Assembly (NCBI GenBank): GCA_022703195.1
Contig: JAKLEF010000057.1
Location: forward strand, 1 to 9,717
Origin: Candidatus Fermentibacterota bacterium
GTDB taxonomy: Bacteria > Fermentibacterota > Fermentibacteria > Fermentibacterales > Fermentibacteraceae
Direction of reading: 5' to 3'
DNA: 9,717 bases
In this document: one piece after another, positions 1 through 6,837 of the stretch
Numbering within the stretch: the first letter of the stretch is position 1
Layout of the letters: every line of letters begins with the position of its first letter
Program-made: the position numbers and the translations under genes
The notes under the pieces: model-generated
Database searches by the model: none
The model's input: the letters and a program-made list of their open reading frames with translations, nothing else
What the model was told of the DNA's origin: nothing

Positions 1-158
1 CGCGGCTTCGGCGTCCAGGACTACGGCCTCCTCCTGGCGGACGGCCAGGCGAACGCGGCCCGCTTCAAGACCGCGGGAGAGTTCAAGCGGATGGGGCTCT
101 CCGGCGCGGGCTTCGCGGAGATCGCCCGAATCCTTCCGGAGATCGACCCTGCGCCCGG
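1..158 (+). CDS. Unrecognised partial open frame at left edge
   Basis: Frame 1 of the + strand is open from the window edge. It reads as a balanced, protein-like sequence (for example GVQDYGLLLADGQANAARFK) with almost every codon ending in G or C, like the real genes here. I do not recognise a family. The 3' end is unclear: no + stop occurs in this frame until 691-693. Everything past about 158 lies opposite the well-supported fumarase gene and looks like an antisense shadow, so 158 marks the neighbour's stop, not a seen stop. The minus-strand readings of this stretch look less protein-like or have poorer third-position bias. It could be the last part of a convergent gene whose end overlaps the fumarase gene, a decayed or frameshifted gene end, or chance. 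Confidence 0.3.
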
Positions 159-1025
159 TCAAAGCATCGCCTCCGCCGTGCGGAGGGCGTGGCAGCCCAT
201 GCAGACGCACACCGGCAGGGATGCCATGTGGCAGGGTGCCGATGTCACGCGCACCGAGAGTGCCGTGCACGGCCCGCCGAAGCCCTGCGGGCCGATCCCC
301 AGTGAATTGATCCGGTTCAGGAGCCGTTCCTCGAGAGCCGCGCAGGCCGGATCCGGTGATCCGGCGCCGAACGGCCTCAGCAGGCCCTTCTTCGCGAGCA
401 GGGCGCATGTCTCGAGGTTGCCGCCGACTCCCACCGATACTATGAGGGGCGGGCACGCGAAGGCCCCCTGCGAGGCGACCGCATCCACGGCGAAGCGCAC
501 CACTCCATCCGCACCCGAAAGCCGAGGGAGCATGGCGACGCGGCTCGCGTTCTCGGTGCCGGCGCCCCGCAGCACGAGCCCGAGGCGCAGGGACGAGCCT
601 TCCACCATCTCGACGTGCACGACCGGCGGAGTCGAATCCCCCGTGTTGAGCCTGCACCCGAAGGGATCGGAGACCATCGAGGGCCTGAGATAGCCCTCCG
701 CGCACGCGAACGAGACTCCCGACGCGATCGCCGACCCGAGCGTGCCGCCCGTGATGGATACGCCCGTTCCGAGCTCCGCGAGGAACACCGGCACGCCGGT
801 GTCCTGGCAGAGCGGAAGCCCGGAGCCGGCTGCGATGTCGATGTTCTCGAGGCAGATCGCGAGCGCCTCGCGGGAGGGACCGGGCGGGCACTGCGCCAGG
901 GCACCGGCAAGAGCCGGCGCCAGCCCGGGAGCCGGAGAGGTCGAAGCCTCCCTGCACATCCCCTCCACTGCCTTGGCGATGGTCCCCGCGTCCAGTTCCC
1001 TCAATCCGTCCCCCCCGTCGGGCAT
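159..1025 (-). CDS. Class I (4Fe-4S) fumarate hydratase alpha/N-terminal-type subunit
   Basis: This 288-residue protein fits the alpha subunit of two-subunit iron-sulfur hydro-lyases (fumarase class I or L-tartrate dehydratase type), which reversibly hydrate fumarate to malate in the cytosol. The three expected cluster cysteines are visible: C73 in PLCQDTG, C191 in ACPP and C278 in GCHALR. Also present are LRPSMVSDPFGCRLNTGD (113-130), the glycine motif GVGGNLE (199-205), GIGPQGFGG (243-251) and PCHMASLP with H266. Length and both ends match the family. ATG at 1025 is preceded by AGGA six bases upstream. Differences from the family consensus as I know it are DSTP for DNTP (130-133), RGAGTEN for KGxGSEN (153-159) and extra cysteines C273 and C275 near the end. 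The catalytic beta partner normally follows, but no RDxAH-type beta start is seen in the 158 bases downstream. Substrate is therefore uncertain between fumarate, tartrate or another hydroxyacid. Confidence 0.88.
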   Translation of the reverse strand: MPDGGDGLRELDAGTIAKAVEGMCREASTSPAPGLAPALAGALAQCPPGPSREALAICLENIDIAAGSGLPLCQDTGVPVFLAELGTGVSITGGTLGSAIASGVSFACAEGYLRPSMVSDPFGCRLNTGDSTPPVVHVEMVEGSSLRLGLVLRGAGTENASRVAMLPRLSGADGVVRFAVDAVASQGAFACPPLIVSVGVGGNLETCALLAKKGLLRPFGAGSPDPACAALEERLLNRINSLGIGPQGFGGPCTALSVRVTSAPCHMASLPVCVCMGCHALRTAEAML

Positions 1026-1119
1026 TTATGATCCTGCGGGCCTCCGCCGGTCCAGGGCGCTACATACCTCCGTTCGAGACCCTGTCCCGCCACGGCCTCA
1101 CGACCCCGATCCAGGGGGC

Positions 1120-1147
1120 TTGCCACCGACGTTCGTCAGTTGAATAT
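1120..1147 (+). promoter_or_regulatory. Candidate sigma-70-type promoter of metal efflux operon
   Basis: TTGCCA at 1120-1125 matches five of six bases of the -35 consensus. A 16-bp spacer leads to GAATAT at 1142-1147, a weak -10 matching three of six. The predicted transcript start near 1154 would give a leader of about 40 bases before the permease ATG. The -10 lies inside the palindrome described next, which is the geometry expected for repression by the ArsR-type regulator of this operon. Based on pattern matching only. Confidence 0.35.
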
Positions 1148-1158
1148 TTGTTCAAGTG
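1137..1158. promoter_or_regulatory. SmtB/ArsR-like operator palindrome
   Basis: A 22-bp imperfect inverted repeat has arms CAnTTGAA and TTCAAnTG around a six-base centre. Its core, TGAATATTTGTTCA, has the TGAA-N6-TTCA form that I recall for SmtB/ZiaR-type operators. It is an AT-rich island in a GC-rich spacer, sits over the candidate -10, and lies just upstream of an operon whose second gene is an ArsR/SmtB regulator. Those three facts together make it the probable binding site of that regulator. Binding is inferred, not shown. Confidence 0.6.
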
Positions 1159-1184
1159 TTTCAGCATCGCCCCGGCAACACGAC

Positions 1185-1190
1185 AGGAGG
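1185..1190 (+). promoter_or_regulatory. Shine-Dalgarno site fixing the permease start
   Basis: AGGAGG lies four bases before ATG at 1195. It is the reason to choose that ATG over an in-frame GTG at 1156, which overlaps the operator and has no ribosome binding site. Confidence 0.7.
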
Positions 1191-1194
1191 CTCG

Positions 1195-2427
1195 ATGTCC
1201 ACGTTTCCTTCGGAACTCTGGAGGGTCTCCACAGAGATAGCGCCCTCCCTCCTTCTAGGCCTTGCCGTCGCGGGGATCCTCCACGTGCTGGTGAAGAAGG
1301 ACAGGATCTTCCGCCACCTCGGCAGGCCAGGCTTCTCCAGCACGCTCAAGGCATCTCTCTGGGGAGTCCCCCTGCCCCTCTGCTCGTGCGGGGTCATCCC
1401 CACTGCCATGTCGCTCAGGCGCGACGGCGCATCGCCCGGCGCCACGACGGCCTTCCTCGTCTCGACTCCTCAGACGGGGGTAGATTCGATACTCGTCACG
1501 GCAGGCATGCTGGGATGGCCGCTGGCCGTCGTGAAGATGGTAGCGGCCTTCGTGGCGGGCCTGGTGAGCGGAGTCCTGACCGATCTCCGCAAGGCCCCAG
1601 CCCCCGCTGCAGACGTTGCCGCGGCCGAATCGTGCGCCGTGCAGGCCGGGAGGGGAGTATTCGCACGGTTCTGGGGGCACGCGTTCGGCGTGATCTTCCG
1701 CGACCTCTACAGGTGGCTCGTGTTCGGCATAGTGATCTCCGCCCTGCTCTCGACCTTCATCCCGGCAGACAGCCTGGCCGGTGTGACATGGCTGCACGGA
1801 CCGCTCGGCATGCTGGCCGCACTCGCGGTCGGCGTCCCTCTCTACGTCTGTTCCACGGCATCCGTACCGATAGCCGCGGGTCTGGTCGCCGCGGGCTTCC
1901 CTCCCGGCGCGGCCATCGTATTCCTCATGGGCGGCCCGGCCACCAACGCAGCCACCATGGGCGCCGTCAGGAAGTTCCTGGGCAAGCGCGTATTCTGGAT
2001 CTACATCACGGTGATCTGCGCCGTGAGCCTCGCGGCCGGGCTTCTTTTCGACGGGGTCATCTCCGAAGGCATGGCTGCAGGCATGGCAACGCACGGCATG
2101 CATCTGATCCCGCACTGGCTCCCGCCTGCCGCCGCCCTGCTGATGATCGCCGGGATAGCCTGGCTCGCGCTGTCCGATCTGTCCGCCCTCATCTCCGAGA
2201 GACGCGCCAGGAGGTCCCCCGCCTCCTTCAGGCTCAGGGTCGTCGGGATGTCGTGCGGCTCCTGCGAGCGCAGGGTGCGCGAAGCCCTCCTGTCGGTCCG
2301 GGGGGTGAAGGCTGTTTCGGTATCGAGGCAGGATGGCACGGCTGTCGTGGATGCGGCAGCGGGCTTCGACAGGCGGCTCGCAGTCGCGGCCGTCACGGGA
2401 CTGGGTTATGAAGCCTCGGCGGACTGA
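1195..2427 (+). CDS. SO_0444/DUF318-type metal efflux permease with C-terminal HMA domain
   Basis: This 410-residue inner-membrane protein resembles the SO_0444 Cu/Zn efflux group of the DUF318/ArsP permease family. Hydrophobic segments cover roughly 14-34, 98-127, 172-190, 203-220, 224-245, 266-285 and 310-332. The hallmark GVPLPLCSCGVIP (57-69, C63 and C65) is followed by the STPQTGVDSILVT block (90-102). A second half carries VPLYVCSTASVPIA (214-227, C219) and GPATNAATMGA (247-257). The central loop, usually Cys/His-rich, has only C147. After the last helix and a basic linker, residues 345-410 form a heavy-metal-associated domain with the metal loop GMSCGSC (351-357, C354 and C357) and the typical final GYEA. 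It probably exports Zn, Cu or a similar soft metal, with the HMA domain delivering or sensing the ion. The ATG at 1195 has an AGGAGG site. Its end overlaps the regulator gene by 20 bases. The metal specificity is not readable from sequence alone. Confidence 0.87.
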   Translation: MSTFPSELWRVSTEIAPSLLLGLAVAGILHVLVKKDRIFRHLGRPGFSSTLKASLWGVPLPLCSCGVIPTAMSLRRDGASPGATTAFLVSTPQTGVDSILVTAGMLGWPLAVVKMVAAFVAGLVSGVLTDLRKAPAPAADVAAAESCAVQAGRGVFARFWGHAFGVIFRDLYRWLVFGIVISALLSTFIPADSLAGVTWLHGPLGMLAALAVGVPLYVCSTASVPIAAGLVAAGFPPGAAIVFLMGGPATNAATMGAVRKFLGKRVFWIYITVICAVSLAAGLLFDGVISEGMAAGMATHGMHLIPHWLPPAAALLMIAGIAWLALSDLSALISERRARRSPASFRLRVVGMSCGSCERRVREALLSVRGVKAVSVSRQDGTAVVDAAAGFDRRLAVAAVTGLGYEASAD

Positions 2428-2716
2428 AGACGTGCCGACGCCCGACGAGGTGAGGCTTCTCGCCGACCTGTTCGCACTGGCGGCCGACCCGACCCGGCTG
2501 CGCCTGCTCGCGGCCCTGCTGCATGGGGAGAAGTGCGTGTGCGAGCTGTCAGGCGAGGTCGATTCGAGCGTTTCTGCGGTGTCGCACCAGTTGAGGCTCC
2601 TGAGGGCCGGAGGGCTCGTGGGCCGCAGACGCGAAGGCAGGCACGCCTACTACTCGCTGGCCGACGATCACGTGGAAGCGCTCATGACGATGGGGCTCTC
2701 GCACGTGAGGGAATAA
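2408..2716 (+). CDS. ArsR/SmtB-family metal-responsive repressor
   Basis: A 102-residue winged-helix protein of the ArsR/SmtB family. DPTRLRLLAALLHGEKCVCEL (27-47) leads into the recognition helix around SSVSAVSHQLRLLRAGGL (53-70), then the wing GRRREGRHAYYSL (72-84). The C-terminal helix carries D86, H88, H99 and E102. The spacing D-x-H-x10-H-x2-E is the same as the SmtB/CzrA alpha-5 zinc site. C43-V-C45 recalls the ArsR/CadC CVC element, but the N-terminus has no Cys or His and the third ArsR cysteine is absent, so an alpha-3N or arsenic site looks incomplete. Zinc (or Co/Cd) sensing at alpha-5 is therefore most likely. The ATG at 2408 overlaps the permease end and has only a weak upstream GGGA; GTG at 2432 is an alternative start giving 94 residues. 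As the second gene of the operon it would repress its own synthesis through the upstream palindrome. Confidence 0.9.
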   Translation: MKPRRTEDVPTPDEVRLLADLFALAADPTRLRLLAALLHGEKCVCELSGEVDSSVSAVSHQLRLLRAGGLVGRRREGRHAYYSLADDHVEALMTMGLSHVRE

Positions 2717-2800
2717 CCGCGGGCTCTCAGGCGGTCTCCCCGGTCGGAGCGCCAGGGATCGGAATTGCCGGCAGCGCGGCGGACCCGCACCGATTGGACA

Positions 2801-2818
2801 GCTCAGGGCCTCCTGAGC
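2801..2818. terminator. Small hairpin between convergent operons, possible weak terminator
   Basis: GCTCAGG and CCTGAGC form a perfect seven-bp stem with a four-base loop at the meeting point of the regulator (+) and the DUF4954 gene (-), spanning the latter's stop codon. There is no T-run on either side, so intrinsic termination is doubtful and chance or coding constraint may explain it. Confidence 0.2.
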
Positions 2819-4683
2819 CACCTGGCGATCCTGAGGGCCTCCGAATCCAGCTCTGCGATGATGCCTGCCAGGATCTCGTCATCAGAAGGCTGGGCGTGCC
2901 TGTCGGCATAGTCCGGTATGACAGAGGCTCCCCTCCTGTAGTCCCTCATCCTGCTCTCCGAGACGCTCTGCTTCATGTCTCCGATCAGTTCGAGATACCT
3001 CTCCATCAGAGAACGCTCCGACTCTCCCGGGAACTCCAGCTCTGGCAGGGCGCACAGGTGGCCGTTCATCTCGAACTCGTCGGCCGTGGGGATGCGCTTG
3101 CCCCTCTCCAGGCGCGGCAGCAGGTTCGAGAATCCCAGCCAACGGAGGTACAGGGTGTAGCCTTCTATCCCCTTCAGCCTCGCCTTGTCCGAGACGGTGC
3201 AGGCACCCGCGCCGGGCAGGTCGGCGGAAGTGTAGAAGTCGGCCTCCTTCGGCACGGCAGAGAGCGCCGCGCGGGCCCGATGGGCCTGCAGTGCGGTCTC
3301 TGAACTGGTCAGGCAGGCCGGAGGATGGCTCCGGCGGGCATCGAAGCGGCTCCTGTGCTTGGATGCGTTCCGCAGCAGGGAGAACAGGTTGTCGTAGAGC
3401 ACCCATCCCGGGAGAAGGGCGGGTGCTCCGGCGGGAGCCGGGGGCTCGCCCTGCGTGACGAGGGAGAACGGATATGCGATCCTGCCCGGAGGAAGCGTCA
3501 CGCCGGTGGCGATGATCGTCCCCGTCGCCACGAAGGCCGGGAACTTCACCGACGAGCCGAGGCCGAAGAACACGCCACCCCCGATGGAGATCTCCTGGTC
3601 GGGCAGCCGCGAAGTGTGGTTGCTGCCGACGTTTGCGCCGTATCCGAGGTTGCCCCCGCCGTCGGGCCAGCGAGCGGCGATCAGGAGCGACTGGTGGTGC
3701 ATGGCGCAGAGCGGGCCCACCAGGCTTGCCGTCACCTCGCCCGATCCGTGCGAGGAGCACGGCCCGAGCATCGAGGATGTCAGCCTCGCCCCCTTCTCGA
3801 CCCTGGCGCGCTCGCATACCACCGAGTCCTCCACCATGGCCAGACAGTCGACGGAAGCCGACCACTGGACGACCGAGGACCGGACGATCGAGCCGTCCGA
3901 CACCCGGCATCCCTCTCCGTCCCCGCCCAGGAAGATGGAATCCCTCAGCGACCCGGGACAGTCGAAGCGGCATCCATCACCGACGAGGCAGTTCTCGACC
4001 AGCAGGGCGCCCCTGATGTGCGCCCCGCGGCCGATCACGCCCCCGGGCTGCGCTTCGACGAAGGAGGCGAAACTCTCTCGGGAGGCTTCGTAATGGTCGT
4101 GGTCCTTCACCGTGACATCTCCCGAGGTGAGCCTGGATGCGAGGGGCACCCCGATCGCCGGAAGGGCCCGGAGGTCGCGCTCGCCGGTTTCGACCCCGAG
4201 TTTCAGGAGCGGTCCCCTCGCGAGGCCGAGGGAGCTTTCGAAGACCACCCTGCCGCAGTCCTCGATCACCGCTCCATCGAGCACGTGGTAGCCTGCAAGG
4301 AGGCCTGTCCTCTCCAGGACAACCATGCCTTCGAGGATGCAGTCGGTGACGCCCGACGAGGAAAGGATCGAGCCGGGGGCGAGCGCGAGGACAACCTCGC
4401 CCGTGAACCGGCATGACGTCACGCCGCCGAGGTCGGAGAAACGGCCGGTCGAGACCTTGCTCCAGTCGAAGGCGGTGCAGCCCGCATCGCGGAGCGCCAG
4501 GACCTCGTCGGCCGAGAGGGGCCGCGTGCCCGGCGGCACCTTGGGCGCCGCGACTGAACGAAGGGAGAGATCGAGTGCGGCGGCTATCTCGGCCCTGAGA
4601 ACCGCCCTGCCGGACCTCCTCGCGCCGTGGGGGGGCGTCGGAGCAGCGGCATCGCGGGCGTCAGAGCCTGGCGAGAAGCCCAC
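2803..4683 (-). CDS. DUF4954 family protein with left-handed beta-helix-like repeats
   Basis: A 626-residue protein recognised as DUF4954, whose function is unknown. The family's opening is seen in PLSADEVLALRDAGCTAFDW (55-74). Residues about 80-335 contain many short turns rich in G, V, I, C and D (such as GVTDCILEGMVVL), typical of hexapeptide-type left-handed beta-helix folds. The most conserved blocks are GYGANVGSNHTSRLPDQE (348-365), VFFGLGSSVKFPAF (371-384), IIATGV (390-395) and PFSLVTQG (405-412). A helical segment follows, with PGWVLYDNLFSLLRN (425-439) and a basic stretch, then a charged C-terminal region. No signal peptide or membrane segment is seen. The beta-helix suggests sugar-nucleotide-like acyl- or nucleotidyltransferase ancestry, but no active site can be named. 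The GTG at 4683 overlaps the preceding pepD-type gene by 23 nt and has no clear ribosome site. GTG at 4539 (residue 49), just before the conserved domain, is an alternative. Confidence 0.8.
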   Translation of the reverse strand: MGFSPGSDARDAAAPTPPHGARRSGRAVLRAEIAAALDLSLRSVAAPKVPPGTRPLSADEVLALRDAGCTAFDWSKVSTGRFSDLGGVTSCRFTGEVVLALAPGSILSSSGVTDCILEGMVVLERTGLLAGYHVLDGAVIEDCGRVVFESSLGLARGPLLKLGVETGERDLRALPAIGVPLASRLTSGDVTVKDHDHYEASRESFASFVEAQPGGVIGRGAHIRGALLVENCLVGDGCRFDCPGSLRDSIFLGGDGEGCRVSDGSIVRSSVVQWSASVDCLAMVEDSVVCERARVEKGARLTSSMLGPCSSHGSGEVTASLVGPLCAMHHQSLLIAARWPDGGGNLGYGANVGSNHTSRLPDQEISIGGGVFFGLGSSVKFPAFVATGTIIATGVTLPPGRIAYPFSLVTQGEPPAPAGAPALLPGWVLYDNLFSLLRNASKHRSRFDARRSHPPACLTSSETALQAHRARAALSAVPKEADFYTSADLPGAGACTVSDKARLKGIEGYTLYLRWLGFSNLLPRLERGKRIPTADEFEMNGHLCALPELEFPGESERSLMERYLELIGDMKQSVSESRMRDYRRGASVIPDYADRHAQPSDDEILAGIIAELDSEALRIARWLRRP

Positions 4684-6151
4684 GGAGGAATTCCCAGAAG
4701 CGCCCGGTCGACGATATGCAGACCCTCTCGCCCGGAGCGTGGACGCCCCTGATGTCCGGACCCATGGAGATCATGTCCATGCCTCCGACCCTGTCGCCGA
4801 TGATCCCGCACTCCAGGCCCGCATGCACGGCCTCCACGAGCGGCTCTCCGCCTGTAAGCCCCCTGTGGTGGGCAGTCGCGGCCGCAAGGAGTTCGGAGGA
4901 TGCATCGGGCTTCCAGCCTGGATAGCCGTTGCCTCTCGAGTGCGAGAACCCGGCGAGTCGCGCGGAAGCGTCGAGGCGGTCCACCAGTGCGTACTTGGCG
5001 GTCTCCACCAGGCTTCGCGCGGTGAGCACGAGTGAGACCGAATCAACCCCGGACTCAAGGATCGCCAGGTTGCACGAGGTCTCCACGAGCCCCTTGGACA
5101 GGCAGCTCATCCTCTCGACCCCGTGGTGCAGCGAGAGAAGCAGGTCCACGGCCCGGGATGCGAATTCCGGGGGCATCACGGAGTCCGGGAGGGCATCGCC
5201 CGTGGTGGTGGAGGCAGTGACAGCGATTGTGACATCGCCGTCGACCGGGGAGAACTCCTCCCTCTGCCGGGCCTGGATCGCCGCTGCGGCCTCACGGATC
5301 CCTTCGAGGCCGTCCCGGGGGGCCGCCACAAGCGCCGATGCGGTTCTGGGGATGGCGTTCCGCTTGGATCCCCCCGCCATGGAGGCCACGGCGCAGCGGT
5401 GGCCGTCGATGAGCGTGCGCAGCACCCTGCCGAGCACCCTGATTGCGTTGGCCCTGCCGCTGTGGATCTCCATCCCCGAATGGCCGCCCAGGAGACCCTC
5501 CACCCTGACGGACAGAGGGACGAATCCCCGGGGCGCGGGGACCGGCGTGAACCGCCCCTCGATGCCGACGTCGACGCCGCCGGCGCATCCGATGCAGAAG
5601 TGCCCCTCCTCCTCGGAGTCGAGGTTGATCATCCTCCTGGCCTCGAGCCAGCCCGGATCGAGGTGGGAGGCTCCCGTGAGCCCCCTCTCCTCGTCGATCG
5701 TGAAAAGGCACTCGAGGGGTGGATGGCTTTCGCACCCGCCGTCGAGGAGGGCCAGCATGATCGCCACGCCCATCCCGTTGTCGGCTCCGAGCGTGGTCTC
5801 GCGCGACACCACCCAGTCGCCGTCGACCTCCACATCGATCGGATCTCGGAGGAAGTCGTGCGAGCTCGAATCGAGCTTCTCCGCGACCATGTCGGTATGG
5901 GCCTGGATGCACACGGGCCTGCCGGACGAGGCCGGCCCCCTGCCCGGAAGCTTCACGAGCACGTTCCCCACCGCGTCGGTGAGATGGGCCAGCCCCCGTT
6001 CGGATGCGAACCCGCACAGAAAGCGGGTCATCTCCTGTTCCGAGCCGGAAGGCCGGGGAATGCTCCTGACGGCGTCGAACATCCGCCATACGATCGCGGG
6101 CTCGAGGCCGGACAGGACGCTGTTCAGTCCTTCTTCCACCGCCTCCGTCAC
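4661..6151 (-). CDS. pepD: Aminoacyl-histidine dipeptidase (Xaa-His dipeptidase, M20C)
   Basis: A 496-residue cytosolic di-zinc peptidase of the PepD type, which hydrolyses dipeptides such as Xaa-His and related short peptides. All expected residues are visible. Metal ligands are H85 in QAHTDMV, bridging D124 in TLGADNGMG, D178 in NLDSEEEG, E155 next to the catalytic base E154 in DEERGLTG, and H471 in DIRGVHAPGERV; D87 supports H85. The lid-type insert includes GGHSGMEIHSGRANAI (222-237), and HSRGNGYPGWKPD (404-416) is also family-typical. The spacing fits known PepD enzymes with a five-residue shift at the N-terminus. The start is GTG, overlapping the preceding GATase stop as GTGA, which suggests translational coupling; GTG at 6139 is a possible alternative. 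No signal peptide is seen. Confidence 0.92.
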   Translation of the reverse strand: MTEAVEEGLNSVLSGLEPAIVWRMFDAVRSIPRPSGSEQEMTRFLCGFASERGLAHLTDAVGNVLVKLPGRGPASSGRPVCIQAHTDMVAEKLDSSSHDFLRDPIDVEVDGDWVVSRETTLGADNGMGVAIMLALLDGGCESHPPLECLFTIDEERGLTGASHLDPGWLEARRMINLDSEEEGHFCIGCAGGVDVGIEGRFTPVPAPRGFVPLSVRVEGLLGGHSGMEIHSGRANAIRVLGRVLRTLIDGHRCAVASMAGGSKRNAIPRTASALVAAPRDGLEGIREAAAAIQARQREEFSPVDGDVTIAVTASTTTGDALPDSVMPPEFASRAVDLLLSLHHGVERMSCLSKGLVETSCNLAILESGVDSVSLVLTARSLVETAKYALVDRLDASARLAGFSHSRGNGYPGWKPDASSELLAAATAHHRGLTGGEPLVEAVHAGLECGIIGDRVGGMDMISMGPDIRGVHAPGERVCISSTGRFWEFLRGLLARL

Positions 6152-6837
6152 CTCCCGTTCCAGAGAGGGCCGATGAAGGCCCTGAAGAAACCGCCGTCCG
6201 TGTCGGGATCGGGCCCGCCACTTACGATGAGGTCGGCATCGAGGCCCTTCGACTCGATCTTCGGGCGTTCACGGAGGAAGAGGGCGTTCCCCGCCTCCCT
6301 CCCGAACTCGGGGTGGAACTGCACCCCGAACAGCCCAAGATCGAAGCTCACGAAGGACTCTATGAACGAAACCGGGCTCCATGCAAGGATGGCCGCCCCT
6401 TCGGGCAGCCTGACGACCTCGTCGTAATGGAACTGGAAGAGCCTCGTGGAACGGGGTATCCCGAAGAGCCCTGAGCCGAAGGGGCTCCAGAGGACTTCGA
6501 GCCAGCCCGTCTCGCCGCCCGACGGATTCCTGCGGACCGCGGAACGCCCCGAGACGGCCCTCGCGAGGAGCTGGTGGCCGTAGCAGATCCCCATCTGGCG
6601 GACTCCCCCGTCGACCGCCCTCCTGATGAAGGTTTCGGCCTCCTCCTGGAAGGGGGCGTCGTCGCAGATCGAGAGCGCCGATCCGGAATGGACGACGTGG
6701 GTGAAGCCCAGGGGATCGGGGAAGCCCTGTGAGCCGGGAGTGAAGACCCCGGCCAGCGCATCGGGCGGGATCCACCTCGAGATGTCGGCTCCGGCCGTAC
6801 GGTCGGTGGAGTAGTCGATCACGAGAGTCCTGGTCAT
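6148..6837 (-). CDS. Stand-alone class I glutamine amidotransferase-like protein
   Basis: A 229-residue protein with the class I GATase fold. The nucleophile elbow is MGICYGHQLLARA (82-94) with C85, and the His-Glu pair sits in FGVQFHPEF (170-178) as H175 and E177, completing the triad. It resembles GuaA-type GATase domains (FHYDEV at 136-141 fits the usual 'SH.D.v' position), but no synthetase domain is attached or neighbouring. The acceptor of ammonia, if any, is therefore unknown. Members of this group can also act as gamma-glutamyl hydrolases or gamma-Glu-peptide hydrolases, which would suit its place directly before a dipeptidase gene; that is inference. ATG overlaps the OsmC stop as ATGA and its own stop overlaps the dipeptidase start as GTGA. 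The C-terminal extension (186-229) has no recognised motif. Confidence 0.82.
   Translation of the reverse strand: MTRTLVIDYSTDRTAGADISRWIPPDALAGVFTPGSQGFPDPLGFTHVVHSGSALSICDDAPFQEEAETFIRRAVDGGVRQMGICYGHQLLARAVSGRSAVRRNPSGGETGWLEVLWSPFGSGLFGIPRSTRLFQFHYDEVVRLPEGAAILAWSPVSFIESFVSFDLGLFGVQFHPEFGREAGNALFLRERPKIESKGLDADLIVSGGPDPDTDGGFFRAFIGPLWNGR

Noticed and set aside
1..163. Minus-strand frame starting TTG at 163 with GGAGG seven bases upstream, as a fumarase beta subunit
   Set aside because: The first residues loosely recall a beta-subunit start, but the expected TARDxAH motif is absent and third-position G/C bias is better in the + frame.
1156..1194. GTG at 1156 as the permease start
   Set aside because: It overlaps the operator palindrome and has no ribosome site; ATG at 1195 has AGGAGG and fits the family N-terminus.
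2717..2802. Small gene or RNA in the gap between the regulator and DUF4954
   Set aside because: No start with ribosome site, no T-run terminator and no recognisable RNA structure beyond the seven-bp hairpin at its edge.
3325..4416. Long + strand open frame opposite the DUF4954 gene
   Set aside because: It is a shadow of a GC-rich gene: no family likeness, arginine/glycine/proline-rich, and the opposite strand has clear conserved motifs.
4929..6427. Two long + strand open frames opposite the dipeptidase and GATase genes
   Set aside because: The minus-strand genes show full catalytic residue sets in the right order; the + frames are antisense by-products of high GC.
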